Below are positions 7,630-15,698 of a stretch of DNA of 24,044 nucleotides, piece by piece. Source of the stretch: a bacterium. Lineage in GTDB: Bacteria > Desulfobacterota > Binatia > UBA12015. The position numbers were made by a program, and so were the translations under genes. Under the pieces are notes generated by a model. The model saw nothing but the letters and a program-made list of their open reading frames with translations, was not told where the DNA came from and did no database searches. The stretch spans positions 1-24,044 of the forward strand of contig JAGWVP010000003.1 of NCBI GenBank assembly GCA_018970825.1. Reading direction: 5' to 3'. The stretch's first letter is position 1; each line of letters opens with the position of its first letter.

Positions 7630-10167
7630 TCACTCGACCGCGCCGGCCTCCCGCAACGCCTCCAGCTCGTCGGCCGCGTAGCCCGCGACCTCCGTCAGGA
7701 CCTCGGTCGTGTGCTCGCCGAGCAGGGGGCCCGGCGCCAGCACGTCGCTGCCGAGCTCGCCGCGCACGAAGGGGATGCCGTCGACCACGTGCTCGACGCC
7801 GTCGGGTCCGGCGGGCGCACGCGCGAATCCTCGCCAGGCGAGCTGCGGGTCCGCCGCGAGGTCCTCCCCGTCGGCGACGACGGCGGCCGGCACGCCGACC
7901 GCCTGCAGGCGCGCGACGACGTCGCCCGCGCGGCGGGCGCGCGTCCAGTCCGCGATCCGGTCCTCGATCGACGGCGCCTCGGCGAGCCTCACGCGGAGGC
8001 TCGCGAGCGCGGGGGCGAGCGCCCAGGCGCAGCCGTCCTCCGAGAGCACGGTCGCGAGCGCCCGCCACGCGTCGTCGTCCCTCACCGCGATCGCGACCCA
8101 CCGGTCGTCGTCGCGACGGCCGCCCGCGCGATCCTCGGCCGCGCACCGGAAGATCCCGTGCGGCACCGAAGGTCCTTCCTGCGACGCGTTGCCAGGCGGC
8201 GCGATCGCCACGCCGCGAAGCGCGTCGATCGCGCGCGGACCGAGCAGGAACGCGAGCGTCTCGTACTGGCCGAGGTCGACCATCTGGCCGCGACCGGTGC
8301 GGCGACGATGCTCGAGTGCGACGAGCGTCGCGAAGGCGGCCATGATCCCGCCCGCCATGTCCGACCAGGAGTAGCCCCAGCCTGCCGGCCGGCGCCCCGG
8401 GTGCCGCATCAGGTAGGGGTAGCCGACGAGCGCCTGCAGGGTCGGACCGTAGCTCACGTGGTCGCGCCACGGCCCGCTGCGGCCGAAGCCCGACATGCCG
8501 ACCGAGATCACGTCGGGGCGCAGCCGGCGCAGGCTCTCGTGGTCGAGGCCGAGGTTGCCCATCACGCGCGCGGAGAAGTTGTCGATCACGACGTCGCTCT
8601 TCGCGGCGAGCCGCCGCGCCGCCTCGAGCCCGCCGGGCTTCGAGAGGTCGAGCACGACGCTCTGCTTGCCCCGGTTCAGGTTGCCCGAGAGCCCGCCGCG
8701 ACGGTCCCCGAAGTCGGCGGCGGCGCGGCGCTCGACCTTGATGACGCGCGCGCCGTGGTCCGCGAGGATGCGGGTCGCGACCGGGCCCGCGACCACCCAG
8801 GTGAAGTCGAGCACGGTGACGCCGTCGAGCGGCCGCGGGTCGACGTGGCGCGACGCCGCGGACGCCGGCGCGACGGACACGGCGGGAACGACGCCGGAGA
8901 CCGTCACGTCGCCCGCCGGCGACGCCGGAAGCGGACCCGTCCAGCCGGCGTCGAGGCGCACCGACTCGTCGTGCTCGCCGACCCGGGGTGGCCTCGTCCC
9001 GAGGCGCCACGCGGCGTCGGAGAGCCGGAACGGCGGACCGGGCCGGCGCAGGTCGGAGCCGTCGGCGAGTGCCGCCGGCACGACGTCGAGGCCGCGCGCG
9101 GCGAGTTGCTCGTCGCTCGCGAGTTCCTCCGGACGGCGCACGCGCGCGAACGGAAGCCGCATCGCCTGCGCGGTCTCCGCGGTCTCCTGCGCCTCTCGCG
9201 AGGCCGCCCAGCGGTCGAGCACGTCGAAGATCCGCTCGCAGTCCGCCTTGCGCGGGTCGACCTCCTCGTAGCGCGGGTCGCGCAGGAGACCGGGATCCGT
9301 CTCGCTTCCGACCCACTCGACGAGCGTCGTCCAGTCGCCGAGGATGCACTGCAGGAGGTCGCCGTCGCGGGTCCCGGCGATGCGGAAGCTCCGGCTCCAG
9401 TGCAGGGTCCCGCGCCGGGTCTCGACCGCTCCGTTCTGCCGGTAGAACCCGCCGACGTGCTCGACGGCGGCGGCGGTCGCCGCCTGCACCGAGTGGTCGA
9501 CGGTTCCTCCGCGGCCGGTGCGCGCGCGGCGCAGCAGCGCCAGCATCGCGCCGATCGCCGCGAACAGGCCGGTCGCGTGGTACGACTGCAGCCCGAAGGG
9601 CGCGATCGGCGGGTCTTCCGGGAAGCCGTTCACGAACACCATCCCGGCCGCGGCGGCGCAGACCAGGTCGGAACCCCTCCACTTCGCGCGGGGGCCGCGC
9701 AGGCCGAAAGGCGTGATCGCGACGCGCACGAGACCCGGCCGATCGCGCAGGAGCGCATCCGCGTCGATGCCGAGCCGCCCGAACCAGTCCGGCGGGGTCT
9801 CGTCGACGACGACGTCGGCGTGGCGCGCGAGTTCGCGCAGCCGACCGGCCGAGGCCGGGTCGTCGGGATCGAGTGAGAGCCCGCGCTTGCCCGCGTCGTA
9901 GATCCAGCCCGCCGCGCCGGGACCGGTTCCGGCGACGAGGCCTTCGAGGGGCGGCCCGATGCGGCGCAGCCGGGAGCCGCCGGGCGGCTCGACCCGCACC
10001 ACGTCGGCGCCGAGCCCGGCGAGGAGTCGCGTCGCGAGCGCACCGGCCACGTCGGACAGGTCGAGCACGCGCAGTCCCCGGAGAACGGCGGGGCGCTCCG
10101 GCTCGGGCGGGGCGTCCGGAGGCGCGACGTTCGCCGGCTCATCGGCGCCTCTCCTGCCCGCGCTCAC
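7630..10167 (-). CDS. Tandem-fused family III CoA-transferase (CaiB/BaiF type)
   Basis: The 845-residue protein contains two complete family III CoA-transferase units that would swap CoA between an acyl-CoA and a free acid. Unit 1 spans about 27-400: LRGLRVLDLSDVAGALATRL, ADVVRVEPPGG, then TVDHS with Asp224. Unit 2 spans about 446-845: LDGVTVLDFTWVVAGPVATR, ARVIKVERR, NFSARVMGNLGLDHESLRRL (530-549), and QMVDLGQYE with Asp631. Both aspartates sit where the family's acyl-carrying Asp is found, so both units could be active. Single units are about 400 residues and normally entwine as dimers; the fusion may make an internal heterodimer. Start is GTG at 10167, overlapping the VWA stop as GTGA, with GGAGG 8 nt upstream. 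Substrate is unknown; carnitine, bile acid and dicarboxylate roles are all possible. Confidence 0.9.
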   Translation of the reverse strand: MSAGRRGADEPANVAPPDAPPEPERPAVLRGLRVLDLSDVAGALATRLLAGLGADVVRVEPPGGSRLRRIGPPLEGLVAGTGPGAAGWIYDAGKRGLSLDPDDPASAGRLRELARHADVVVDETPPDWFGRLGIDADALLRDRPGLVRVAITPFGLRGPRAKWRGSDLVCAAAAGMVFVNGFPEDPPIAPFGLQSYHATGLFAAIGAMLALLRRARTGRGGTVDHSVQAATAAAVEHVGGFYRQNGAVETRRGTLHWSRSFRIAGTRDGDLLQCILGDWTTLVEWVGSETDPGLLRDPRYEEVDPRKADCERIFDVLDRWAASREAQETAETAQAMRLPFARVRRPEELASDEQLAARGLDVVPAALADGSDLRRPGPPFRLSDAAWRLGTRPPRVGEHDESVRLDAGWTGPLPASPAGDVTVSGVVPAVSVAPASAASRHVDPRPLDGVTVLDFTWVVAGPVATRILADHGARVIKVERRAAADFGDRRGGLSGNLNRGKQSVVLDLSKPGGLEAARRLAAKSDVVIDNFSARVMGNLGLDHESLRRLRPDVISVGMSGFGRSGPWRDHVSYGPTLQALVGYPYLMRHPGRRPAGWGYSWSDMAGGIMAAFATLVALEHRRRTGRGQMVDLGQYETLAFLLGPRAIDALRGVAIAPPGNASQEGPSVPHGIFRCAAEDRAGGRRDDDRWVAIAVRDDDAWRALATVLSEDGCAWALAPALASLRVRLAEAPSIEDRIADWTRARRAGDVVARLQAVGVPAAVVADGEDLAADPQLAWRGFARAPAGPDGVEHVVDGIPFVRGELGSDVLAPGPLLGEHTTEVLTEVAGYAADELEALREAGAVE

Positions 10168-11795
10168 GCCGCACGCCTCCGCCGCATCGGTGCGGTGAAG
10201 AGGCGACCCGTGTCGGCCGCGAGGTCCGTCACCCGCGAAACGCGGTCGGCGATCGCTCGCAAGGTCTCGTCGCGCCCGCCCGAGACGTCGACCAGGATCG
10301 CGTGGAGGTGGAAGCCCCGACGGCGCTTCTCGCGCAGGAACCGCTCGCGGAAGTCGTCGCTCGTCTCGCACTCGCCGTCGGTGACGAGCACGAGGTCGCC
10401 GCGGCGCATCTCGCGATCCGCGAGGATCTTCATCGCCGCCTCGAGCGGCGGCTCGAAGTCGGTGCCTCCCCCGGGGAAGTGCGCGGCGAACTCGAGCGTC
10501 CGGTCGAGCGAGACCTCCCAGGACCGGCCGGGATTCAGGTCGAAGCGGCGCAACCCGTCCTCGCCCGAGGAGAAGCAGATCGCGTGGCAGCGACGGCGGC
10601 GGCGGCGCGCGAGCTCGACGAAGGTGAGCGCGACGGCCTTCGACCAGAGCTCCTTGTCGCCGGCCATCGACGAACTCACGTCGAGGCAGACGACCATCGG
10701 GCCGCGGCCGCGCGAGTCCTCGCCGCGCAGCGACCACGCCGCGAGACCGCCGTCGAGCAGCCGGCGGCGGAAGTCGCGGCGCAGGACCGGGTGGCGCAGC
10801 GCGACGAGCTCGGCCGGCACGAGACGTGCGAGGTCGTCGAGTCCGCGGGCCGCGCGCACGTCGTGCAGCTCCTCGTCGGCCTGCTCGAAGACCTTCCGCC
10901 GCACCGCGAGCGCGTTCTCGCGCACGCGCCCGAAGAGCTCCGCGAGCCGCCGCATGCGGCGATCGTCGGCGAGCCTGCGGCCGAGATCGATCGCGCGGCC
11001 CGGGTCCCGGCCCCCGCCCGCGCCCGCGCCGAGACCGCTGCCCCACGCGGCGAGCGCCTCGGGCAGGTCGGCGACGCGGGTCGCGGCCTCCGCCGCCGCG
11101 CGGCGCAGGCTGCGGTCGAGGCGCGCGGCCACCCGGTCGAGCGAGGCCTCGACGCGACGGCGCTTCTGCTCGCGCTCGGCCGCGGCACCGCGGGCCGCGG
11201 AGCGGGCGGCGCGTGCCGCCGCGCGCGCCGCCTCCGCTGCGGCAGAGGCCGCGCCGCCGGGCGATCCCTCCCCGTCCGGGTCCTCGTCGCGCTCCTCGCC
11301 CCGGGCGTCCTCCGCGAGCTCCTCGGCGACCTTCGCCGTCTCCTCCGCCTCGGCCGCGCGCTCGTCCTTCCCGAGCAGGCCCCAGAGATCGAGGAGATCG
11401 CCGCTCGTCAGAGTGCGATCCTCGCGCAGCGAGCGCAGCACCGACTCGCCGATCGAGACCGCGCCGAGGCCGGCGCGCGACTCGTCGAGGACGGAGTGAT
11501 GTCGAAGCGCGGACCACGCCTCGCTCGCGACGACCCCGGCGACGATGCGCGCGGCGAGTTCCGAGCCGGGCGGCGGCCCACCGGGAACGGGCAGGACGTT
11601 GGCCTTGAACAGCGCGCAGAAGAGGTCGTCGACGAGCGCGGGGAAGCGGGGCAGGAGCCGGGAGCCCTCCTCGTCGAGCCGGCGCCACGCCTCGGAACCC
11701 GCGCGGAGCCGCGCGATCGTCGCTCGGTCGTACGAGTCGGACTCGATCGTCCAGCCGCCCGCCTCGGCCCCTCCTCTCGCGTCGCCCTCACGCAC
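10164..11795 (-). CDS. VWA-domain protein, ViaA-like partner of MoxR ATPase
   Basis: This 543-residue protein has a C-terminal von Willebrand A domain with an intact MIDAS metal site: DVSSS (Asp372, Ser374, Ser376), GGGTDF with Thr445, and VTDGE with Asp473. The N-terminal 145 residues are helical (LVDDLFCALFKANVLP). Residues 146-215 form an acidic then Ala/Arg-rich low-complexity linker, probably helical. A basic helical region (280-350) precedes the VWA fold, and the tail ends RRRRAA. Having VWA at the C-terminus next to a MoxR ATPase matches the ViaA/RavA arrangement (COG2425-like). No signal peptide is seen, so it is cytoplasmic. Start is GTG at 11795, chosen because of a GAGAGGGA site 7 nt upstream and the lack of any ATG. 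It probably delivers a client to the ATPase or activates it; the client is unknown. Confidence 0.88.
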   Translation of the reverse strand: MREGDARGGAEAGGWTIESDSYDRATIARLRAGSEAWRRLDEEGSRLLPRFPALVDDLFCALFKANVLPVPGGPPPGSELAARIVAGVVASEAWSALRHHSVLDESRAGLGAVSIGESVLRSLREDRTLTSGDLLDLWGLLGKDERAAEAEETAKVAEELAEDARGEERDEDPDGEGSPGGAASAAAEAARAAARAARSAARGAAAEREQKRRRVEASLDRVAARLDRSLRRAAAEAATRVADLPEALAAWGSGLGAGAGGGRDPGRAIDLGRRLADDRRMRRLAELFGRVRENALAVRRKVFEQADEELHDVRAARGLDDLARLVPAELVALRHPVLRRDFRRRLLDGGLAAWSLRGEDSRGRGPMVVCLDVSSSMAGDKELWSKAVALTFVELARRRRRRCHAICFSSGEDGLRRFDLNPGRSWEVSLDRTLEFAAHFPGGGTDFEPPLEAAMKILADREMRRGDLVLVTDGECETSDDFRERFLREKRRRGFHLHAILVDVSGGRDETLRAIADRVSRVTDLAADTGRLFTAPMRRRRAA

Positions 11796-11802
11796 GAACG
11801 GG

Positions 11803-11810
11803 TCCCTCTC
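11803..11810 (-). promoter_or_regulatory. Shine-Dalgarno overlapping the ATPase stop, sets the VWA GTG start
   Basis: GAGAGGGA on the minus strand lies 7 nt before GTG (11793-11795) and overlaps the ATPase TGA (11809-11811). It indicates that the VWA protein is translated by re-initiation right after the ATPase. Confidence 0.55.
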
Positions 11811-12963
11811 AGGCCCGGCCGACGGGCCCGGGGTGGGCGACCCCGGAGCGGATCGCCTCCAGCTCGCCCCGGGCGTCGGCCGCCCCGGCCACCGAGCGGC
11901 CCGATTCCCGGGCCTGTCGCTCGATCTCCTCGACCCGGCGCAGCAGCTGCCGGAGCTTCGTCTCGACCTCGACGCGCGCGCGCGCCCGCTCCTCGGGCGA
12001 GTCCCAGTCGCGCGCGGCGTAGTCGCCGAGTTCCCGGCCCTGGAAGAGCACCTCCTGCAGGCGCTCGTCGAAGCCGTGGACGATCTCGCGCAGGACCTCG
12101 TCGACCGCGACGCGCTCGGCCGGGTCGCGCCAGAGCACGTGCCGCAGGAACAGGAGTTCCTCGTCGCCCACGCGTTCGCGGCCACGCACGAGCGCGAGCG
12201 CGCGCAGCAGCGAAACGCCCTGCCGGAAGCGGCGATCCGAGGGCACGACCCCGCGGCGGCCGAGCTCCGCGCGGATCTCCGCGATCGACCGCAGGACGCC
12301 GTCGGGCACCTCGACGCTTTCGGCGGCCGCCTGCAGGACGCGCAGGTCGTCGAGCGAGATGCGCGCCGAGACCTCGACCGGCGGCGCCGTCAGCATGCGC
12401 AGGAAGCGCCAGTCCTCGGACAGGTACTCGACGACGAAGCGCAGCAGGAAGCGATCCTGCACGGCGGCGAGCTCGTCCTCCTCGGGCAGCTCGTTCGCCG
12501 CGCCGAAGAGCGTGAGGAGCGGCACCTCGACCGCGCCGCGGCCGTCGTGGAAGCGGCGCTCGTTCAGGATCGCGAGCAGCGCGTTCAGGATCGACGAACT
12601 CGCCTTGAAGACCTCGTCGAGGAACGCGACGTGCGCCTCGGGCAGCTTGCCGGTCGTCACGCGGCGGTATTCGTCGTTCTCGAGCGCCCGCAGGCTCACG
12701 GGGCCGAAGACCTCGTCGGGGGTGGTGAACTTCGTGAGCAGCCAGGCGAACGACCGGGCCCCCTCGATCCGCCGGCAGAGCTCGTCGGCGAGCATCGACT
12801 TCGCGGTCCCCGGCGGCCCGACCAGCAGCACGTGCTGGCGCGCGACGAGCGCGGCGAGCGCGCCCTCGACGACCTCCGAACGCTCGAGGAAGCAGCGGCC
12901 GAGTTCCGCTCCGACCGCCCGGAGCCGGGAGGCGGCCTCCCCGATGGGCTGTTCGTCCTCCAT
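11809..12963 (-). CDS. MoxR-family AAA+ ATPase, RavA-like
   Basis: This 384-residue AAA+ ATPase carries Walker A GPPGTAKS (49-56), Walker B VAFLDE (112-117), sensor-1 Asn157 in GAANELPEEDEL, and an arginine finger in QDRFLLRF (Arg171). FTTPDEVFGP (79-88) and NALLAILNERRF are hallmarks of the RavA branch of MoxR proteins. The lid follows to about 300. The C-terminal 80 residues are charged helices, shorter than the LARA and triple-helix domains of E. coli RavA (about 500 residues), so I give no gene symbol. MoxR ATPases act with VWA proteins as chaperones or metal-cofactor inserters; the VWA gene follows 13 bp downstream. The ATG at 12963 is preferred; an in-frame GTG at 12981 would add six residues. 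Confidence 0.92.
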   Translation of the reverse strand: MEDEQPIGEAASRLRAVGAELGRCFLERSEVVEGALAALVARQHVLLVGPPGTAKSMLADELCRRIEGARSFAWLLTKFTTPDEVFGPVSLRALENDEYRRVTTGKLPEAHVAFLDEVFKASSSILNALLAILNERRFHDGRGAVEVPLLTLFGAANELPEEDELAAVQDRFLLRFVVEYLSEDWRFLRMLTAPPVEVSARISLDDLRVLQAAAESVEVPDGVLRSIAEIRAELGRRGVVPSDRRFRQGVSLLRALALVRGRERVGDEELLFLRHVLWRDPAERVAVDEVLREIVHGFDERLQEVLFQGRELGDYAARDWDSPEERARARVEVETKLRQLLRRVEEIERQARESGRSVAGAADARGELEAIRSGVAHPGPVGRA

Positions 12964-13007
12964 CCAAATCCGGCCTACCACGGGGCGGGATCCCCGGGGA
13001 GCGGGCC

Positions 13008-13033
13008 TTCAGGGCCGGGCACGGGGCCCTGAA
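13008..13033. promoter_or_regulatory. Palindrome in the divergent ATPase/phoD region
   Basis: TTCAGGGCC, an 8-nt spacer and GGCCCTGAA form a perfect 9-bp inverted repeat. It lies 45 bp from the ATPase ATG and 68 bp from the phoD ATG, on opposite sides. Its position between divergent genes suits a dimeric repressor operator or a 5'-leader hairpin. No regulator gene sits next to it. Confidence 0.4.
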
Positions 13034-13100
13034 AGCCGTCGCCAAGGCCGAATCGAACCCCCTTGCCATGGACCCGGGATCCATTCGATATGACGAAACC

Positions 13101-14882
13101 ATGACAACCCGAATTCATCGTCGTGACTTCCTCCGTCTCGCCGTCGTGACCGTTGCCGCGAGCGCCGTCCCGCTCGCCGGCTGCGGGGACACGTCCTCGG
13201 CCCAGCCCGTCAGCACCGACCCCGCCGACGTGGCCCGGGTCTTCCCGCAGGGCATCGCCTCGGGCGACCCCTCGCCGGAGAGCGTGATCCTCTGGACGCG
13301 GGTCGAGGGAGCCGCGGCCGGGGACCGCATCACCTACGAGATCGCGCTCGACGAGGCGTTCACCCAGGTCGTCGCCCGGGGCGAGACCTCGACCGACGCC
13401 GACCGCGACCACACGGTGCGGATCAAGCCGGTCGGCCTCTCGCCCTACACCACCTACTGGTACCGCTTCGTCGGACTCGGCGTCGCGTCCCCGATCGGGC
13501 GGACGAAGACCGCGCCCGAGCCCGGACAGGACGTCCCGGTGCGCTTCGCCTTCGCGTCGTGCCAGGACTTCGTCGGCCGCTGGTACCACTCGTGGCGCGC
13601 ACTCGTGGAACGCCACCCCGACGACCTCGACTTCGTCGTGCACCTCGGCGACTACGTCTACGAGACCGACGGGGATCCCGACTTCCAGACCGTGGGCGGG
13701 GACCGCGCGATCAAGCTGCCCGACGGGCTTCCGCTCGGCGACTCGCCGGAATCGGGCCGCGCCGCGCTCACTCTCGCCGACTACCGCTCGATCTACCGGC
13801 AGTACCGCAGCGACGAATGGCTCCGGCGGGCCCACCAGCTCTACCCGTTCGTCAACGTCTGGGACGACCACGAGTTCGCGAACGACTCCTGGCAGGACCA
13901 CGCGACCCACTTCAACGAGAAGCAGGGGGACGAGAAGTCGCCCGCGCAGCGCGAGGCCGCCGACCGCGCCTGGTTCGAGAACCAGCCGGCCGACGTCGTC
14001 TTCGACGAGGCGGCGTCCTATCCCGACGACATCCGCATCTACCGCGGCCTGCGCTTCGGGCGGCACGTCGAGATGTTCATGATCGACGACCGCTACTACC
14101 GCGACGATCACCTGGTTCCCGAGGGGCCGGCCGACCTGTCCGTCGGCAAGTTCGCCGCGAACAGTTCCCTCGGGTCCCGCAACTTCGTGCTCAAGTCGGG
14201 CTTCGACGAGCGCGAGGCGGCGGCGCGGCCGACCCTGCTCGGCGCGGCGCAGAAGGACTGGCTGCTCGGAGGCGTCGCAGCCTCCGACGCGACCTGGAAG
14301 ATCCTCGGCTCGGGCGTGCAGCTCTCGCAGATGGCGGTCGACCTCTCGAGCTTCGAGCTCCTGCCCGCGCAGTTCAAGGCGAAGTTCTACTTCAGCTGCG
14401 ACCAGTGGGACGGCTACCGCAGCGAGCGCGCCGACCTCCTGCGGCGGCTCGCCCCGGGCGGCAACCTCGTCTCGATCGCGGGCGACATCCACGCCTTCTA
14501 CGCGAGCGAGCTCCACGTCGACTTCGACGCGCCCTCGGCGGTCCCGGCCGCGGTCGAGTTCGTCGTCGCCGGCATCAGCTCCGCCTCGGTCCAGGAGATC
14601 ACGCAGGCGACGGTCGACTCGAACCCGACGCTCTCGGCACTCGGTCTCGGCTCGCTCGTCGGCCGCTTCGACTCGATCCTCGCGGACTCGAACCCGCACA
14701 ACGTGTTCGCGAACAGCCTCGCCAACGGCGTCGCCGTGATGACGGTCGACCGCGCGTCGGCGATCGAGGTCGAGTTCCTCCAGGTGCCGCCCTCGGCGGT
14801 CCGCGAGGCCTCGTGGGACGGCGCGGTGCAGGTCGCGCGGTTCCGGGTGGCCGGGGGCTCGAACCGGATCCAGAAGCTCTGA
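13101..14882 (+). CDS. phoD: PhoD-type alkaline phosphatase/phosphodiesterase, Tat-exported
   Basis: The 593-residue protein starts MTTRIHRRDFLRLAVV, a twin-arginine signal, and reaches LAGC (Cys28), so it may be a Tat-dependent lipoprotein. The PhoD N-terminal beta domain (about 45-140) has FPQGIASGDPSPESVILWTR. The metallophosphoesterase domain begins at FAFASCQ with Cys154, a known Fe ligand in PhoD, then HLGDYVYE (181-188), WDDHEFAND (254-262), and late AGDIHAFYAS. These supply the Fe/Ca-coordinating Cys, Asp, Asn and His set. It would release phosphate from phosphomono- or diesters outside the cytoplasm. I chose the ATG at 13101 because it gives a standard Tat leader; the ATG at 13068 adds 11 residues. 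A strong hairpin 3 bp after the stop ends the gene. No Pho box was recognised. Confidence 0.93.
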   Translation: MTTRIHRRDFLRLAVVTVAASAVPLAGCGDTSSAQPVSTDPADVARVFPQGIASGDPSPESVILWTRVEGAAAGDRITYEIALDEAFTQVVARGETSTDADRDHTVRIKPVGLSPYTTYWYRFVGLGVASPIGRTKTAPEPGQDVPVRFAFASCQDFVGRWYHSWRALVERHPDDLDFVVHLGDYVYETDGDPDFQTVGGDRAIKLPDGLPLGDSPESGRAALTLADYRSIYRQYRSDEWLRRAHQLYPFVNVWDDHEFANDSWQDHATHFNEKQGDEKSPAQREAADRAWFENQPADVVFDEAASYPDDIRIYRGLRFGRHVEMFMIDDRYYRDDHLVPEGPADLSVGKFAANSSLGSRNFVLKSGFDEREAAARPTLLGAAQKDWLLGGVAASDATWKILGSGVQLSQMAVDLSSFELLPAQFKAKFYFSCDQWDGYRSERADLLRRLAPGGNLVSIAGDIHAFYASELHVDFDAPSAVPAAVEFVVAGISSASVQEITQATVDSNPTLSALGLGSLVGRFDSILADSNPHNVFANSLANGVAVMTVDRASAIEVEFLQVPPSAVREASWDGAVQVARFRVAGGSNRIQKL

Positions 14883-14884
14883 CC

Positions 14885-14921
14885 GCGGCGGGCAGGGCGG
14901 CCGTGCCGCCCTGCCCGCCGC
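14885..14921 (+). terminator. Perfect 17-bp hairpin after phoD
   Basis: GCGGCGGGCAGGGCGGC, loop CGT and its exact complement follow the phoD stop by 2 bp. A second small hairpin, CGCCGC-TT-GCGGCG, lies at 14924-14937. No T-run follows. The stem is far too long for chance and separates phoD from the ABC operon starting at 14967. Confidence 0.68.
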
Positions 14922-14966
14922 CGCGCCGCTTGCGGCGACCCGGGCGATCGCGCCTCATGGCGCCCG

Positions 14967-15698
14967 GTGACGAACGTCGTCGAGAGCGGGCCGGGAGAGG
15001 TCGTCCTCGAGGCCCGCGGCCTCGTGAAGCGCTACGTCCTCGGCGAGGTCGAGGTGCTCGCCCTGCGCGGCGTCGATCTCGCCGTGCGCCGCTCCGAGTT
15101 CGTCGTGCTGCTCGGCGCCTCGGGCAGCGGCAAGTCGACGCTGCTGAACGTGCTGGGCGGCCTCGACACGCCGACCGAGGGCGAGGTGCGCTTCCTCGAA
15201 CACGACCTCGCCCGGGTGGGCGAGCGCGAGCTCACGCGGTTCCGGCGCGAGCACGTCGGCTTCGTCTTCCAGTTCTACAACCTGATCCCGAGCCTCACCG
15301 CGCGGGAGAACGTCGGGCTCGTGACCGAGATCGCGGAGAACCCGATGGACCCGGCGGAAGCGCTTGCGCTCGTCGGCCTCGGCGCCCGCCTCGACCACTT
15401 CCCGTCGCAGATGTCGGGCGGAGAGCAGCAGCGCGTCGCGATGGCGCGGGCGATCGCGAAGCGGCCCGACGTGCTGCTCTGCGACGAGCCGACGGGGGCG
15501 CTCGACTACCCGACCGGCAAGGTCGTTCTCGAGGTGATCGAGCGGATCCACCGCGAGCTCGGCACGACGACGATCGTCATCACCCACAACGCGGCGATCG
15601 CCGGGATGGCCGACCGGGTGCTGCGCCTCGCCGACGGCCGCATCGTCTCGGACGAGCGCAACCCGCGACGCCTGTCGCCCGCGGAGCTGTCCTGGTGA
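14967..15698 (+). CDS. ABC transporter ATP-binding protein, MacB/LolD-type
   Basis: The 243-residue nucleotide-binding subunit belongs to the mechanotransmission (MacB/LolD/FtsE) type of ABC exporter. It has Walker A GASGSGKST (50-58), Q-loop FVFQFYNLIPSLTARENV (99-116), signature MSGGEQQR (149-156), Walker B VLLCDEPTGALD (169-180) and H-loop TIVITHN. The FYNLIPSLTARENV stretch is characteristic of this subgroup. The start is GTG at 14967 because no in-frame ATG is available; the ATG at 14957 is out of frame. The stop overlaps the permease start as GTGA. With the permease and adaptor it would form a periplasm-facing exporter or substrate extractor. Substrate is unknown. Confidence 0.94.
   Translation: MTNVVESGPGEVVLEARGLVKRYVLGEVEVLALRGVDLAVRRSEFVVLLGASGSGKSTLLNVLGGLDTPTEGEVRFLEHDLARVGERELTRFRREHVGFVFQFYNLIPSLTARENVGLVTEIAENPMDPAEALALVGLGARLDHFPSQMSGGEQQRVAMARAIAKRPDVLLCDEPTGALDYPTGKVVLEVIERIHRELGTTTIVITHNAAIAGMADRVLRLADGRIVSDERNPRRLSPAELSW

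Noticed and set aside
6715..9876. Plus-strand open frame of over 1,000 codons
   Set aside because: It is antisense to purM and the CoA-transferase, with no motifs and a low-complexity Arg/Glu/Val composition.
13061..13090. Possible phoD promoter, TTGCCA with CGATAT 17 nt later
   Set aside because: The second box matches the consensus at only 3 of 6 positions, and the first overlaps the alternative ATG at 13068; too weak to call.
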